DNA of 64,000 bases from Pteria penguin (Eukaryota; Mollusca; Bivalvia; Pterioida; Pteriidae), in assembly GCA_035048485.1 (NCBI GenBank), contig CM068592.1:39198045-39262044 (forward strand), in the 5' to 3' direction. Position numbers and translations under genes: made by a program. The notes below the pieces were generated by a model, which was given only the letters and a program-made list of their open reading frames with translations, was not told the origin of the DNA and did not search any database. Below, in pieces: positions 10,722 to 23,700 of this stretch (position 1 is the stretch's first letter; every line of letters starts with the position of its first letter).

Positions 10722-13700
10722 TATAGTTAAGCTTATATATATATATATATATATATATACGCTTAACTATACTTCCCTGTATGTATGTATCTTCTTTATC
10801 TCTGTATCAATGGCGTAGCTCCACATCTACTAGAAGATAGATTAGGCCCCAATTAATTCAGTCTATATGCTCTAGATTCTAGTCCGTAGGCAGATATACA
10901 TATTTTTTAAATGTTGGGAGGGGGGTGGGTTGGTGCAGTTTCCCATGACTAATGTTTTGCATTTTTCAATCTTAGAGGAAGGGATAGAGCCCTAAAATTG
11001 GTAGAAAATCCTTCTTCTTCTTCCAATACGAAGTGTACTCAAACACTGAGTGTTAAACTTTATGTAATTACCTTATATTGATCAAATTTTCTAACCAAAT
11101 GGGTTTTGCAACCCTCTTCTAACATATTCAGAATTATTATGTTTATTCAACATTGGAAAGTGGTGAAGGGTCGTTATGTTTAAGAACAATGTTAACATAA
11201 CAATACTGTCAATATAGGTAACTACTAAATAATTCAGATCTACTTAAGTGTATATAGCTACTAGTAGTACTACACCAGTAACACGAAATCCTTTTAATGG
11301 GTGTATGAAAAGATGCTGCTTTTATAAAAAAAACAATTTCCTTGTTATATAACAATACCTATCTTTTTCTTTTAGATTTTCATTTGCCTGCCTAGAGGAA
11401 GCTCCTCCATCAATCCTCATCCAGCTTCATTACTGGATCATAGTTATTTCACACTTTCTGTAAGTCTGATTTATTCAAGTACTATGTACATAAATTTTAG
11501 AAAATATTCCAAGAATTAATGTTTTCAATTATACATCTGTATTATATTAGAATGAATTACTGACACCAGTTATATATGTCATCGATATCATGATTCATAT
11601 AACCTAGCTAAAAATGAATATTCATAAATATACAACATGATTTTATTTCTTTCAGGATGCTGGTTTTAACATCCCACCAGCAGAAGAAAATAAAATGAAT
11701 TCATCGGAACACCATATTGGAAATAACATCAAGGTAACTGCTTTTTGAGGGCATTATTACTAAAATCATGTTTTTAAGGCCTTTAACACTCCTCAAAGTA
11801 TTTCTATGCTTTCCTAAAATTGAAGAAATTTAAAAAAAAAAAAAAACTGCTTCACACTCTTTGATATGTGGAAATTACCAATCTAACATCCTGGAATATT
11901 TCATAAAAAGATATTTAGTTTTGCAACTTTGACTCATAAACTTCATAGTTGATAGACATCATGCACATCATAGCATATTTCGACATTTGAGGCATCAGCA
12001 AAGGGTTATTAATGAAAACAAATATACTGCTACTATTGATTTAATTGAATAAAAACAAAGACAGTAATTTAATTGGTTTTAAAATTTTATTATTAACAAC
12101 AATTTGATGACAAAGATTATATAATTAATTCGGTATCCATGTACATGTACTTACATTTACATAAAAACAAACAATCAAAGTTGAAATTATCAAATGATAA
12201 ATGTAAACCATTCAAATAATTTAGATTGATTAATAAAATAATAAGGTTTAAAACTGAAATAAGAATTAGTTAAAAATAAAGAGTAAAATTTAATTATACT
12301 CATTAACTGTCAAATTCACAATAGTTATGTACCAAGTTTAAAATAAAAATGTATCAGATTTACCATTTATATGTGTACCGAATTTATCATGTACCATATT
12401 AGCCATTCCAATTATTTCATGTCATTGAATAATATTTACTATTTCATTTTTTGACAGTTGTCAAATCTGGTACTAGAGGAAATAGGCCCAGCCAGTTTTG
12501 ACGAAGTAAGAAACAAATTTTTCTGAGGGAAATTGAATATTCTCAAAAATCCTATTGGTTTATTTAACTAATTTGTATTTATGATTATGATTGATATTTT
12601 CATGCCTCATAAACAAAGTCTCTTGAGTTATTTTCATTCAGATGAATATTGTTATATTTTGATTTTTTTTTTTGTTAATTTTGTAATTGAAATTTGAAAC
12701 TCTGTGTAGTTGGTTTGCATTACACTAGCTGATAAAACTTTTTGTAGACATGATTTTCTTCATTTTTAAAACTTATTTTAGTTTTTTTCATTTGGAAAAT
12801 TTAAATTATTTCGAAATGAGTTGAAATAAGAAAACAGCAGAAGTTAGTTTTCACCCCTCTTTTTCAGCTTTTAAACCCATTTCCATTTTTTGTCCAGATT
12901 TTCAAAATCAAGTTGGTTTTTGTTTTATTTAAAACAAAATCTTGCTTTGCTTTATATAAATTAAGGGTCCAATACATTTTTATTACAGTAATTTCACAAT
13001 ACATCATGTATATCATTGTTGTTATCATATTGATAAATGAAAATAAATAAAATAATTACCTATTCAATTTTATGATTTCTTATTAAATACATAGCTCAGT
13101 TCATTGGTCTTCATATATTTCATATGTAATGCTTAACCATGTTAACAATTGTTTTAGCACACCTGAGCCTTTCTTTAGAAGTGATGTAATTTGTCATTGT
13201 GATGACATTACTGGAGGTTGGACAAATATCGGACAAGTGACACATTAACCTATGACGTCATGAAAACAACAATTGAAAATCTGTTAAATCATTAATGTCA
13301 CATTACTCTATGAACAGTGGAAGGGTCAATTGCCACATCTGACCCTTGGGTTTTAAATTAATAAAGTATTTTTCCTTGAACATTTAATGTTGTGTACTTC
13401 TGGTAATATAAACAAGTACCTAAGAAGATCAGTAATGTGTACATTGCCTCCTCTCTGTCTGATAGTCACAACTTTAACGTGAATGGATTTTAAGCATTTT
13501 CTATCACCAAAGTAATAAGTATACACTATTTCCACTAATGAAGTCTAGTTAATGACTACATAATTCTATTAGAAATCAATTATAAACAACATCTCTACAG
13601 ACTCTAAGTTTGCAATGATGATTTTGGCTTAAAATGATTGCTGTTTTTATTTTTCTTAATGATCTAAATATGATTGAATATATCTCTTTAAATAATTATA

Positions 13701-16700
13701 GGCCATGAATTTCGATCATTTAATTCAAAACTATGAAGCCATGGATATTGAAGTTGGGCGACAAGATATGTATCTCCATAGATTTGGTCTGCGGAGAATT
13801 CCTATCATTGGTGATGGAAACTGTTTATTTAGGGCAATTAGTTTCTCTATTTATGGGAATCAGGACAATCATATTTTCTTGCGTAATTTAGCTGCTGAAA
13901 CTTTAAGGGCCAATATTGAAGAATTTTCAGATTACTTTTTGGCAGATAGAGGAACCCCATTAGAGCAAATTCAACAATTATCAATACCAGGAACATATGC
14001 AGGACAGGAATGTATTTATGCATTAGCAAAAGCATTAAATATCAATATATTGGTTACATTAGGGGGAGATGATAACTCAAGAGAAATAATTACAATGGAT
14101 AACTCTTTCTCATCTGATAGATTATATCAAAATTCTGCACATATCATTTGGAGAAGAATAGGTGGGGGTCATTATGAAGCAATTGGGAATATTGAAGACA
14201 ATATAGAAGTATCAGGTCATCAAATGTATCCAAATTTAAATATCAATCAAAACAATCAACACACACAACCTTTTAAAACAAGTAACAGCTTTACCCAAGA
14301 AATTAACCTTGCTACTGTTAGTCAAATTAAACACCAGAAAACAAATACTCAAAGTAATGTTGTGCTGTCACCACACATTTCAAAGGATTCTTTAATGGAT
14401 TTTCACAAATACTCTAAAATTAAACAAGACTATACACAAAAGAAATATATGTGCGCGGATTGTAAACTAGTGTTTTCCAATTTTAACTGCCTTCACAAAC
14501 ATAAAGCAACTCACAAGAATAAATGTCAAAAACAAAAACAAAAGTTACATGTTTGTAAGGTATCTACATGCAATCTTCATTTTAGGACTTCGGAACAATT
14601 AATTCAACATGAAATAAAAGCCCATGATGCAAATATTGTTATTGATAATCTTGTTTTTGATAACGACACTCAATTCAAAAGATTTAAAGAGAAAGAGGAA
14701 ATGTCAAAGAACACTAGATTTGTAATGCGTAATAAAATACAACAAAACAGGAAAAAAGAGAAAACATATATTATGGAATGTCATCGTAATGGCTATATAA
14801 AGACTCACAAGAAAAAAGGGCATCAAAATAAATTACTGAGAAGAAATATTAAAGGTAACTGTCAGTTGAATGAAATGTGTCCAGCAAGAATTTGTGTTAG
14901 GGAAAAACCTGATGGCAAAATACATGTAAAGTACATAAAATCACACTCGCATTCATTAAATTTTGAGCAAACTAAGTTCCTACCTATTCCAAATAAGATC
15001 AAGAATGAAATTTTAGGTATGCTTTCCTTAAAAATCCCTATAGGTAGCATCATAACTAAAGTTCGAGAACAATTTTCAAACAGAGACCACAGAGACAATA
15101 TGGAAGACGTAAAATACTACAATTTAATTGATAGAAAGACCATTCATAATTTGAAACAAAAATTGGCCGATCCCGAAATCATTCAAGATAGCAATGATGC
15201 TATATCTACATATATTAAAGTGCAAATGCTTCAAAAAGAAAAATACAACCCAGTTTTAATATTTAAACAACAAGATACTGAGAATGACTTTTCAATAACA
15301 CCAGGTTTAGAAAAGCAAGATTTTTTACTTGCTTTTATGACAAAACAACAACTTAACATATATCAGCAGTTTGCAAACAGAATTTTATGTATGGATTCTA
15401 CACATAAAACTAATACCTATTCATTTAAATTAATCACACTATTAGTTCCAGATCAATTTCGAAAAGGCTATCCAGTTGCTTTTTGTATTTCAAATAGGGA
15501 AGATGAAGTTGCAATTAGATTATTTTTAGAATCTGTTAAGTCAAAATCACCCAATACTAAAGTAAATATTTTAATGACTGATGATGATAATGCTGGTTGG
15601 AATGCTGCTAGATCAGTTTTTGGAAATGATTTAAAACACTTCCTATGTACATGGCATGTTTATAGGTCATGGACTCGCAATGTTCAACAACACTTTAAAG
15701 ATGATGAACAGAAGAGCACAGTTTTTAGCTTTTTATGTGCAATGTTGGAGGCAAAATCTGAAAATGAATTTAATCAATACAAAAGCGCTTTGATAAATAA
15801 ACTACAAAAAATGAATCCTAATTTTCTTCAGTACTTAGAAAATCATTATTTTGCAAGGTCAGAAAAGTGGGCTAAATGTTTTAGAAAAGGAGATTACTGT
15901 AACGTAGATACAAATATGTTTGTAGAAAGCTTTCATAATCAGCTAAAAACTGTGTATTTTGAGGGTAAAAGAAACAAAAGAATTGATGTCTTATTAGAAA
16001 CTCTGTTAAGGTTAGAGAACAACTTATTTATTAATCATTTTAAGAGGTTATCTTATAATATACCATCAAATGGTGATACACACACACAAGACAGACATGA
16101 ACGTAGTCTACAGATAAACAACAAATATGTTAAACAAATATCTGATGTGTTATATAGTGTAGATTCTTTGAATTCTCAGTATATTATAGAAATAAAAAAT
16201 AGATATTGTGATAATGAACATTGTTACATCAAGTGTAAGGATATACCTTGTATAGATTTATGTTATCATTTATATAAATGTAACTGCCCAGATTATGATA
16301 AAGGTTTTATCTGCAAACATATACACAAAGTTCATTGCATTTACACAAGTTATGAACAGGATAATTTTGAGTCTGAACAAAATGAACTATTAGTGGTAAA
16401 TCCTGAGAAAGATTCATTGGTTTCACAAAATTCATCTTCTGATATAGATTCACAATATGAAAAGGTCAAGAGTCTTCTGATAAAATTAGAGCAGCAAATT
16501 AATAACCCTAGAGTAAAAGAAATGAGAATGCCTGTAATATTCAGTACATTACAAACTATTATAGCTGGTAATGATGCTTGCATTAATATGCCTGTGCCAA
16601 TTGGTAACCTTAAAGAGACTGAAAAGGTACCAGGTAATGCAAAAAACATCCTGCAACCTAGATTCCACAAAACTGAGAAGAAAAAAGGTCGAACAAAAAA

Positions 16701-17452
16701 GGCTCACATACACAAACCCACCCAGCAGGAAAAAGAACAACTTTTGGATTCATCGAACCAAGCAACAGATGACTCAAGACCCTCAGTTGCTCCTTATCCC
16801 CCTTTGAGATTGGTTCCTAGATCCACCCCTTTTAATGACATCCATAGGTCACCTGAACAGCCCCTATTATCGTAAGTACATTTAATTACCTCGTAATTCT
16901 CATATTAATGTATAAACTGACTTTAGCTTAGATTAATTACATTAATACATCATAAAAGTGTCTTGTTCATAATTATTTAATGCTACATATTTTCTAATAG
17001 AAAAATATTTAAAAAGATATTATAGCAGTTAAAGATACTTTGTACTTTCGTATGTACAATTAGGAAACCAAAACTCTTGATTTTGACATGTTTCTTAAGA
17101 ACTGCTGTGACAGGTGAGCTATGCAAACAGGAGACGCTTACTCTCCCCGGGCACCTGGTCTCACCTCGGAATTTTTCAGTATTTCGCGGTTCAGAACAGT
17201 TCCTTTTTGAAACTTACATGATTTTGTATCTGTCCTTGGACTTTGAGAATGATTAATGGTTTGGTACTTCTTTGATATTGATTTATGTATCATATCTTTT
17301 ATAGAGTAAATGGTGAAATTGGAGTACCATCAGGGCTGAGGATCCCACCGTCAATGATAGGCAACAGGATATCAGTTCCTACCAAAGATGGAAAAAAACA
17401 GGTCATTATTTTCACTAATGGAATTGACCAAAAAGAAAATGAACTTGATTAG
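10368..17452 (+). CDS. OTU protease - C2H2 - MULE transposase - SWIM protein, spliced
   Basis: Six exons: 10368-10412, 11376-11459, 11656-11733, 12458-12505, 13702-16871, 17305-17452. All five introns are GT-AG, every phase agrees, and the sum is 1191 codons. Domains (residues of the spliced protein): OTU about 115-250 with GDGNC (Cys126) and GGGHYEAIG (His242); C2H2 fingers about 336-356 and 370-393; a WRKY/FLYWCH-like DNA-binding segment about 440-500; MULE transposase about 600-850 with Asp650 (CMDSTH), Asp712 (LMTDDD), CTWH and Glu827 (FVESFH); SWIM finger CNC-x8-CKH at 945-958. The Ser/Pro/Lys-rich tail is followed by a final exon. MULE transposases insert DNA by a DDE mechanism; the OTU domain would be a deubiquitinase-type peptidase. 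All catalytic residues are present. The start is least certain: an ATG at 10377 is in frame, and the first 22 residues look hydrophobic, perhaps by chance. It is an autonomous transposon or a domesticated gene. Confidence 0.85.
10556..10774. repeat. (AT)n microsatellite with inverted-repeat arms
   Basis: About 200 bp of AT dinucleotide. Arms aagtatagttaagc (from 10719) and gcttaactatactt (10761-10774) flank an AT loop and can form a hairpin. It lies in the first intron of the OTU-MULE gene. Confidence 0.9.
12506..13701 (+). other. fourth intron of the OTU-MULE gene
   Basis: AT-rich intron between the donor gtaaga and the acceptor aattatag. No coding or repeat signal of note. Confidence 0.6.
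13702..16871 (+). CDS. main exon of the OTU-MULE gene
   Basis: A 3170-bp open exon that carries every recognised domain of the protein, with no stop or frameshift. It opens after the acceptor aattatag at GCC and closes at TTATC before gtaagt. Read alone it would stop at 16875 (PLLS), but the downstream exon restores frame and adds about 49 residues. Confidence 0.93.
17120..17200 (+). repeat. dispersed repeat with GAGACGCT...GGGCACCTGGTC core
   Basis: Contains caggagacgcttactctccc then gggcacctggtctcacctc. Related copies are at 32375-32440 (same strand) and, in reverse orientation, as the unit of the minisatellite at 49125-49812. It lies in the last intron of the OTU-MULE gene. Confidence 0.75.
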
Positions 17453-20146
17453 ATAAAAACACCAAATCTCATTGTCAATGTCACCTGTTGGTTTTATCAA
17501 AATTAAAAAAAGTTTAAATTTTGGAACACAAGGTCACTATTCACTTGAACAGGAAAACAGATGTGTTTGTGTTACACTGATCTCTGCCTCTTTGCTGCAA
17601 CAAATGAGATACTCGGCACTTTTTGAAAAAAAAAAATCACTCAAAGGTCTTGGTCAAGGTCGACTGTTAAAAAGGTCTTGTTACATTAAATTCACATACC
17701 AAATATCAAAGCTTTAAATATCTGTAGTTAAAAATTTACTCACAAATGTAAAAAAATGCAGACAACAAACAGACAAGACTAAAACTATATGCTAATTAAA
17801 TCTTATTTCTACAAATATACTGAAAATTGAGACATATATCCAGCACATTACAAAAATTTTAGGATACATTAGATGTGAAAATTAAACTGTATGAAATAAA
17901 AAGAGAAACTATTGTTCTTTGTGTTCTTTGCTTTATGTATTGTTGTTTGAGAAATTATTTTTATTCTTTAAATTTAGCTCCATGTGAGAAATCTGTACCT
18001 AGCAATTGCTGAATTACTGATCGAGTACTAGATTAGTCAGTGTTGTATGGGTGCAGAACTGATCACAATTGGAGTACACTTAATTATGAAAAAAAAAAAA
18101 TAGAAAATCAAAAACAAAGAAATTCCCCACAAAAACATGAATCTTATTAATAGTTAAATTTGCAGTATTTCACATGTGTATTTAAATTTTTAAAGATTGT
18201 ATTGCTTTTATCAGTTTTCATTTCTGCCAATCTTATGCTATAACTGTTTCCCAACTGATGAAGCCCGGACAGTTAAAGCATATAATTACATTCAAAAAAG
18301 CCAACATTTGATACATTTCAGTATAAATGGTGAAAACTCTCATCTAATAGGAGACTCTCATTCACTGATTAAATATCATTCTTTTAATACCATCTTAGTT
18401 GTATTTGTAATCATTACTGAACTCAAAATTCAATGTTAAAATTATGCCTTTTTGATTGTAAATTAATATATCCTGATCATATTTAATCTTGTTTATATAT
18501 TTATATGTACTGATATATAGTGAACAGTCTTTTAATATTATTTTTAAAGTAAATGTTCATAAAATATGTCTCCTTAAATAATAGAAATATAATCAGGATA
18601 AACTCACTATCTAAAATGCAAGTTAAAATTTATGCTTCAAATTTTCCCTTTACAATCACTCCTTCTCCACCATTATTTCTGTACTTCATAGAAATTTACC
18701 TCAAAACATTGATGCAAACTATGACAACTTAATTGCAAATGAATTATGAAATTCATTGATTTTCCTAAAATTTCAAAATTTCCAGATTCCCTCTGCAGAT
18801 TTTAGTTTGCATTTACTAGGGCTGAAACTCACATGGCAAATGTGGCTTAACAAATGGAATGCAATAGTTCTAAAACAATGTCGTTATTTCTATCCTTCAG
18901 ATAGATGAAATCATGAATTATCTTTAAAATTCTAACGTTCCATATTAATTAATCTTTTACAAAAAGTACAATCTTCTTATATACTTGTATATTTATTAAT
19001 TATTTACATGATTATGCCTAACGTGCCATGTGGGTATTGGGGAACTATCAAAATTTTTCATAGTAATGTTGAATTACAAAAAGTAATACATAATTCCTAC
19101 TTTCAGTGCCTTAATATAGCTTCTTAAAGGGCACCAACTAAACACATGTAAAAATCTGACTAATGTTAAGGTACATGCTAACTCTAAATGAAATTTTACC
19201 AATTACTCACATTGTGTTACAGAAGTGTTCAATCTATTTTGGTTGTCTATATAACTACATACTTATTCAATCTTAACTTTATTATACAATGTCAACATTT
19301 CTAACTTTTTTTTACACAAACAGATAAATCCTTAGTTATCTGAAAACTTGATATTTATCAGTATGGCTGAAGTCCATGTATGTGATTTAATGGCTGCATG
19401 AATCCCAAATCAGAATATCATTGTCATCAAAGTGCTTTTACCATGTAAGAAATCTTTCTGTAATGTGATGATGTTTCTGGCCTTGAAATAGAGTATTATT
19501 ACCATATACATAATGTAAGTCAGACATTTTCAATTAGAAACTGACATGTATTAAATAAGTGTCTCAAGTTGGGTGTTTCTATCAAGTCAACACATCATTA
19601 ATGTTAAAACAGCTAGAGTAATCAAAGATTACGAATCTGACATTATGAAATTTTAGACAATTATCATTACAGCATTTCTTTTTAAAATGTCCTGACACTA
19701 GATTCTCACTGCACTTTGTGAAGAGAGCTTAAGTATCTAGAAACTGTCAAATGAAATTTCATTATTTTAAATTAAAAACACTCCAACTTACCATTTTGTT
19801 ATTCATCATGCAATTTCAAGCAGTATTAGAGAAATGGATGAGATTATCTTTCTATAATTCATGAATGAGGAAATAAAATCTCTTCTTAAATCCACCTAAT
19901 GATTATGAAGAAGTCAAAAACATGAAAGTTGAAAGCAGACTACAAACGGATTGTGGTGCTATATATTTTGATCTTGTTACAACAAAATACAATTGCTTGA
20001 GCAGAAGTGATAATAAAGTGTGACAGACAGACAGACAAGCAGATTATTTTTCCTCATTACAAATCATATTAAGATGGTTAATAACAAAGATCATATGGCA
20101 AAGTAATTTGTTCATATTTCTGAAGGACATGAGAACATAACTAATT
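17453..20146. other. intergenic, AT-rich
   Basis: No gene recognised. A possible poly(A) signal for the OTU-MULE gene (aataaa) is at 17895-17900. The convergent TRPT1-SGNH gene ends at 20147. Confidence 0.5.
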
Positions 20147-20704
20147 TCACAAGGCTAAATCGACAGCTGAGAGAATACTATTTAAGAAACATTGATTTCC
20201 ATCACTATTAAGGTGCACTAAATCTTCGTCAAAATATTCCTCTATAAAGAATTTGTGCTTGAAGAGAAACACTTTCTTACCAAATTCATAATTGCCAAAT
20301 TCTTTATAGAGGAACTTATTTATCTTCTGTTTTTTGGTTCTAAAAGCACGGGCAGAAAGATCACGGGGTCTATTTCGACTGAAGATGGTGCCAATAATAA
20401 TGGTGGAATTAGAACACTCTTCCCTCAACACAGTAATCAACCTCCTCATCTTTACAAAGACATCTGTTGGAGAAGATAACACACTGATGTCATTTCCCCC
20501 GATCTGCAGGAAAATGATATCAGGATTATATCTTCTCACAACATGCATGTCATTGTAATACACCTGAGAAATAGTTCTGCATGCCCCCAACTCCATGCAG
20601 ATATACATCCAAACCAGGCTTTGCCATCACTTTGCCATTAACTCTCATCCATTTCTTTAACCGCTTTACAAAGCTATGGCCAAGGATGAGTGCAGTCTTT
20701 TTAT
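20147..20704 (-). CDS. SGNH/GDSL hydrolase-like exon with a one-base frameshift
   Basis: After the acceptor cgacag the frame gives block I (LILGHSF, Ser nucleophile position), then GLDVYLHGVGG. In the next frame the domain continues with RTISQV, PDIIFLQIGGNDIS (block III, Gly/Asn) and DEDLVHLNSDGN (block V, Asp/His), ending SAVDLAL-stop. All catalytic positions of an SGNH hydrolase are present across the two frames. The break falls at a GGGGG run near 20594; it is either an assembly or sequencing error or a real lesion. SGNH domains like this are common in animal transposons, so capture of a mobile-element domain is an alternative to an old gene fusion. Confidence 0.8.
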
Positions 20705-23700
20705 CTGTCGAAATAAATAACTGGAGTTAGCAAATATGGTAATTACATGGCCAGGATACCTTGTGAGTTTTTTACACAAACTGACAGGGTACCTGTAAAT
20801 CTCCTGTCAGTAACTGATAGAGCTTCAACACTACAAGACGTTAATCAGTTAAGTGGTGAATTTCACCTTTTCAAATGTTTTGTCTATAAGAAAGCTTTAT
20901 ACACAAATTAATTTTAAATGACATTGCTAACAGTTACCTTGAAATCCTCCTAATTAAGGGTTAAGGAGGAATTGCAAATACTAAGTGAACTTACTAAATA
21001 TGCATAAAAATCAAAGTCCAATAGCCATTGAAAAAAAAAAAACAGAACAAAACAAAAGTAAAGTATGTAGGAAAACTTTTCTTCAATATCAATTAACAAC
21101 TAAGCAAGTGTATATAGTGCTACATGAAAAATCAGTATAGAAATTTACAATCAAAGCAACGTAACACAGATGTTTCTTACTAGAATTCTTTAGTCTTGAA
21201 GTAGAGTCTGACATGCACTCATCCTTCAGATCACTTGTTAGAGGATGTTTAGATTTTGCTGAATCTAATTCTAGAGGTATCCCTGAATGAGGAAAGAAAT
21301 GAATTACATTAATTATCATAATCATTCATATTCAATAACAGATGAACATTTCAAATGTTTAACATATTTACATGTACAATCTTCTATAAGAAATAATGCA
21401 GAAGACATTTATTAACTTGTGATTTAACTTTTATCAGAATTAGTTCTGTTTGTTCTTGCAAAAGTTGCTGCATTACATCTCTACTTAACAACTTTCGATT
21501 GCGTTTACATTTTTTCAGCACACAAGTATATGAAAACTCTTATTCTAATGCATTTTGTTTGTAACATGCCATCTCATTGGCTGTCCGATTTAAAAACTGC
21601 AAGGGTATTCACAATACCCCGGCAGTTTTTGATATGACGTCACAATACCCTGCAGTTTCTGATTTGTGACATCACAATACCCTGCAGTTTTTGCTATGAC
21701 TGTGGTTAGGGACTTGGCGTAGAGAACCATAACTCTGTGCCTCTAATTGTAAGTATTTCTGTCAAATGCATTACAATGGGGTTACCATGCTTGTATTTTA
21801 TATAAACTGACAGGGTATTGGCGAATACCCTGTCAGAAATTTCACAGCTTGCCTCGCAGTGAAACTTTTTGTAAAACACTCGCATGGTAACCCCTAATGA
21901 CTGTGACAAACTGTTATATTGACTCAGAAAATATGCACAGTATACGGAGTAGAGTGATGGGTTCAAATCTCTAAAAACAGAGGAACTTTCAGTTATGGAT
22001 GTGGCTCAGATGAGAAATGCAGCAGAATTTTTGTATTTTTAAGATTTTTCATGGAAGCATGGAAGTTCAAAGCTAGATCTGGCCTGATACTTATATTTCT
22101 TATACATGATACCATATATACAGGAAGTTTTCTTTCTATTTAATACCTGAAATGAAAAATATCTCCGTTCAAGATGATGCCTCACAAGATACCTGAAGAT
22201 TCCTGCATGCAGCTTTTTAAAATTCTTTTAGCTTTATTTCAAAAGAACATAACTTATAGCGTCAATCCCATATTTTTAGGAGGCTATATTAATTTGGATC
22301 AGCAAGTATTTCGATATACTGGACTTAACTGTCCAACTTACTTTCAGGCTGAAGTTTTTCAGCAAGCTTAAAATATCGAGGATGAATGCAGCCATTTTCA
22401 TCTCCTGGTGATAGAATTACCTTATTGGTAGACTGATAAAACTTAATTCCATCTACAAGATGAAAGATTGTAAAACCTAATATAAAGATATGATTTAATA
22501 TATTTGCAATTCAACAAACATATTTCTATGAGACACTGATGGCAACTATGTTAAAGGTTTTGAAATTAGTAAGGTTATTGTCTGCCACTGTAAAGGTCAA
22601 AAAAATGGTTTCAACAGAAGGGCATTGTCACAATAAATACATGAAAAATATCAAACCTTAATTGTTTAAGAAATGGATGAATGAATGAATGAATAATTCA
22701 CTGTTCACAAGTTAATTATTACCAATATTTTGTCACAAGCAGACAACTAAAACTACATTGTAACCACTCTACCTCAGCTATGTATGTTCAGATTTTGAAT
22801 TCTGGTTAAAACAAGAGTGGGAAAGTTAGCAGTGAGGGATCTTTAATCTGCCAATTTTTTGCATACCATGGCACGGGGCCTCAGTTTTTACTGTCTCATC
22901 CGAAAGACAGGACACCGGCATCACCAGAGCAGGACTCAAAACCTGGTCTCCCAATCAGGAGTCCAGCGCGATACCACTAGGCCATGCCGGCTTAAAAATT
23001 TGTTTTAAAGTACAGGTATTGAGATTTGACATATTTCCCTTAACATGGCTTGTAATTCTTCTGTAACTCAAAGAATGTTGTTGAATTTCGTCATGTGCCT
23101 ACGGACAAACAATTCCATTTAAATTTTAAGATTAAAGAAGTAATGAAATGCATGGCTGGATTAACAGAGCTGCCTTAATTTTGGTGCGGGTGCTATATGT
23201 TATGATCATCATGCTAGGAGTTTTCTTTCTTAAACATATAAATGACTAACAGCATCAAATTCTATAATAAAACAAAATTCTTGATATACTATATACTTAC
23301 CTGTCATGGCCTTTTCAGCATTTATAGTTATTATAATTTCACAAGTTGACCTCATTCCTAAAATAAAAAAATATAACTATACTGAACTATACATATCTGT
23401 GATGTATCTTATGAAGATATTAGTATGTGTGAATGGACAATTCTGATGAAACTGGACTCCTATACATTAAACCAGCTGTCCTAATTCTTTCACTAGACAT
23501 ACAGTAGGTTATCTATTATCAACATATCATTTATTTGGTTCAAAATCAATAGGAAAACTGTACTGACCACTAATCACTCCATCCCCAGACTCTCCAGGAG
23601 CAAAATGGATATGATTCCTTTCCATTCTCTTCAGTCCCTGATAAACAATAATTTTTTTTACAAAAAACTTACACTATTTAGTACTGATACTGACTTACAG

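Noticed and set aside
22905..22992. Possible tRNA gene on the minus strand
   Set aside because: tRNA-like head only; box B is imperfect (GGTTTTGAGTCC) and SINE body sequence follows.
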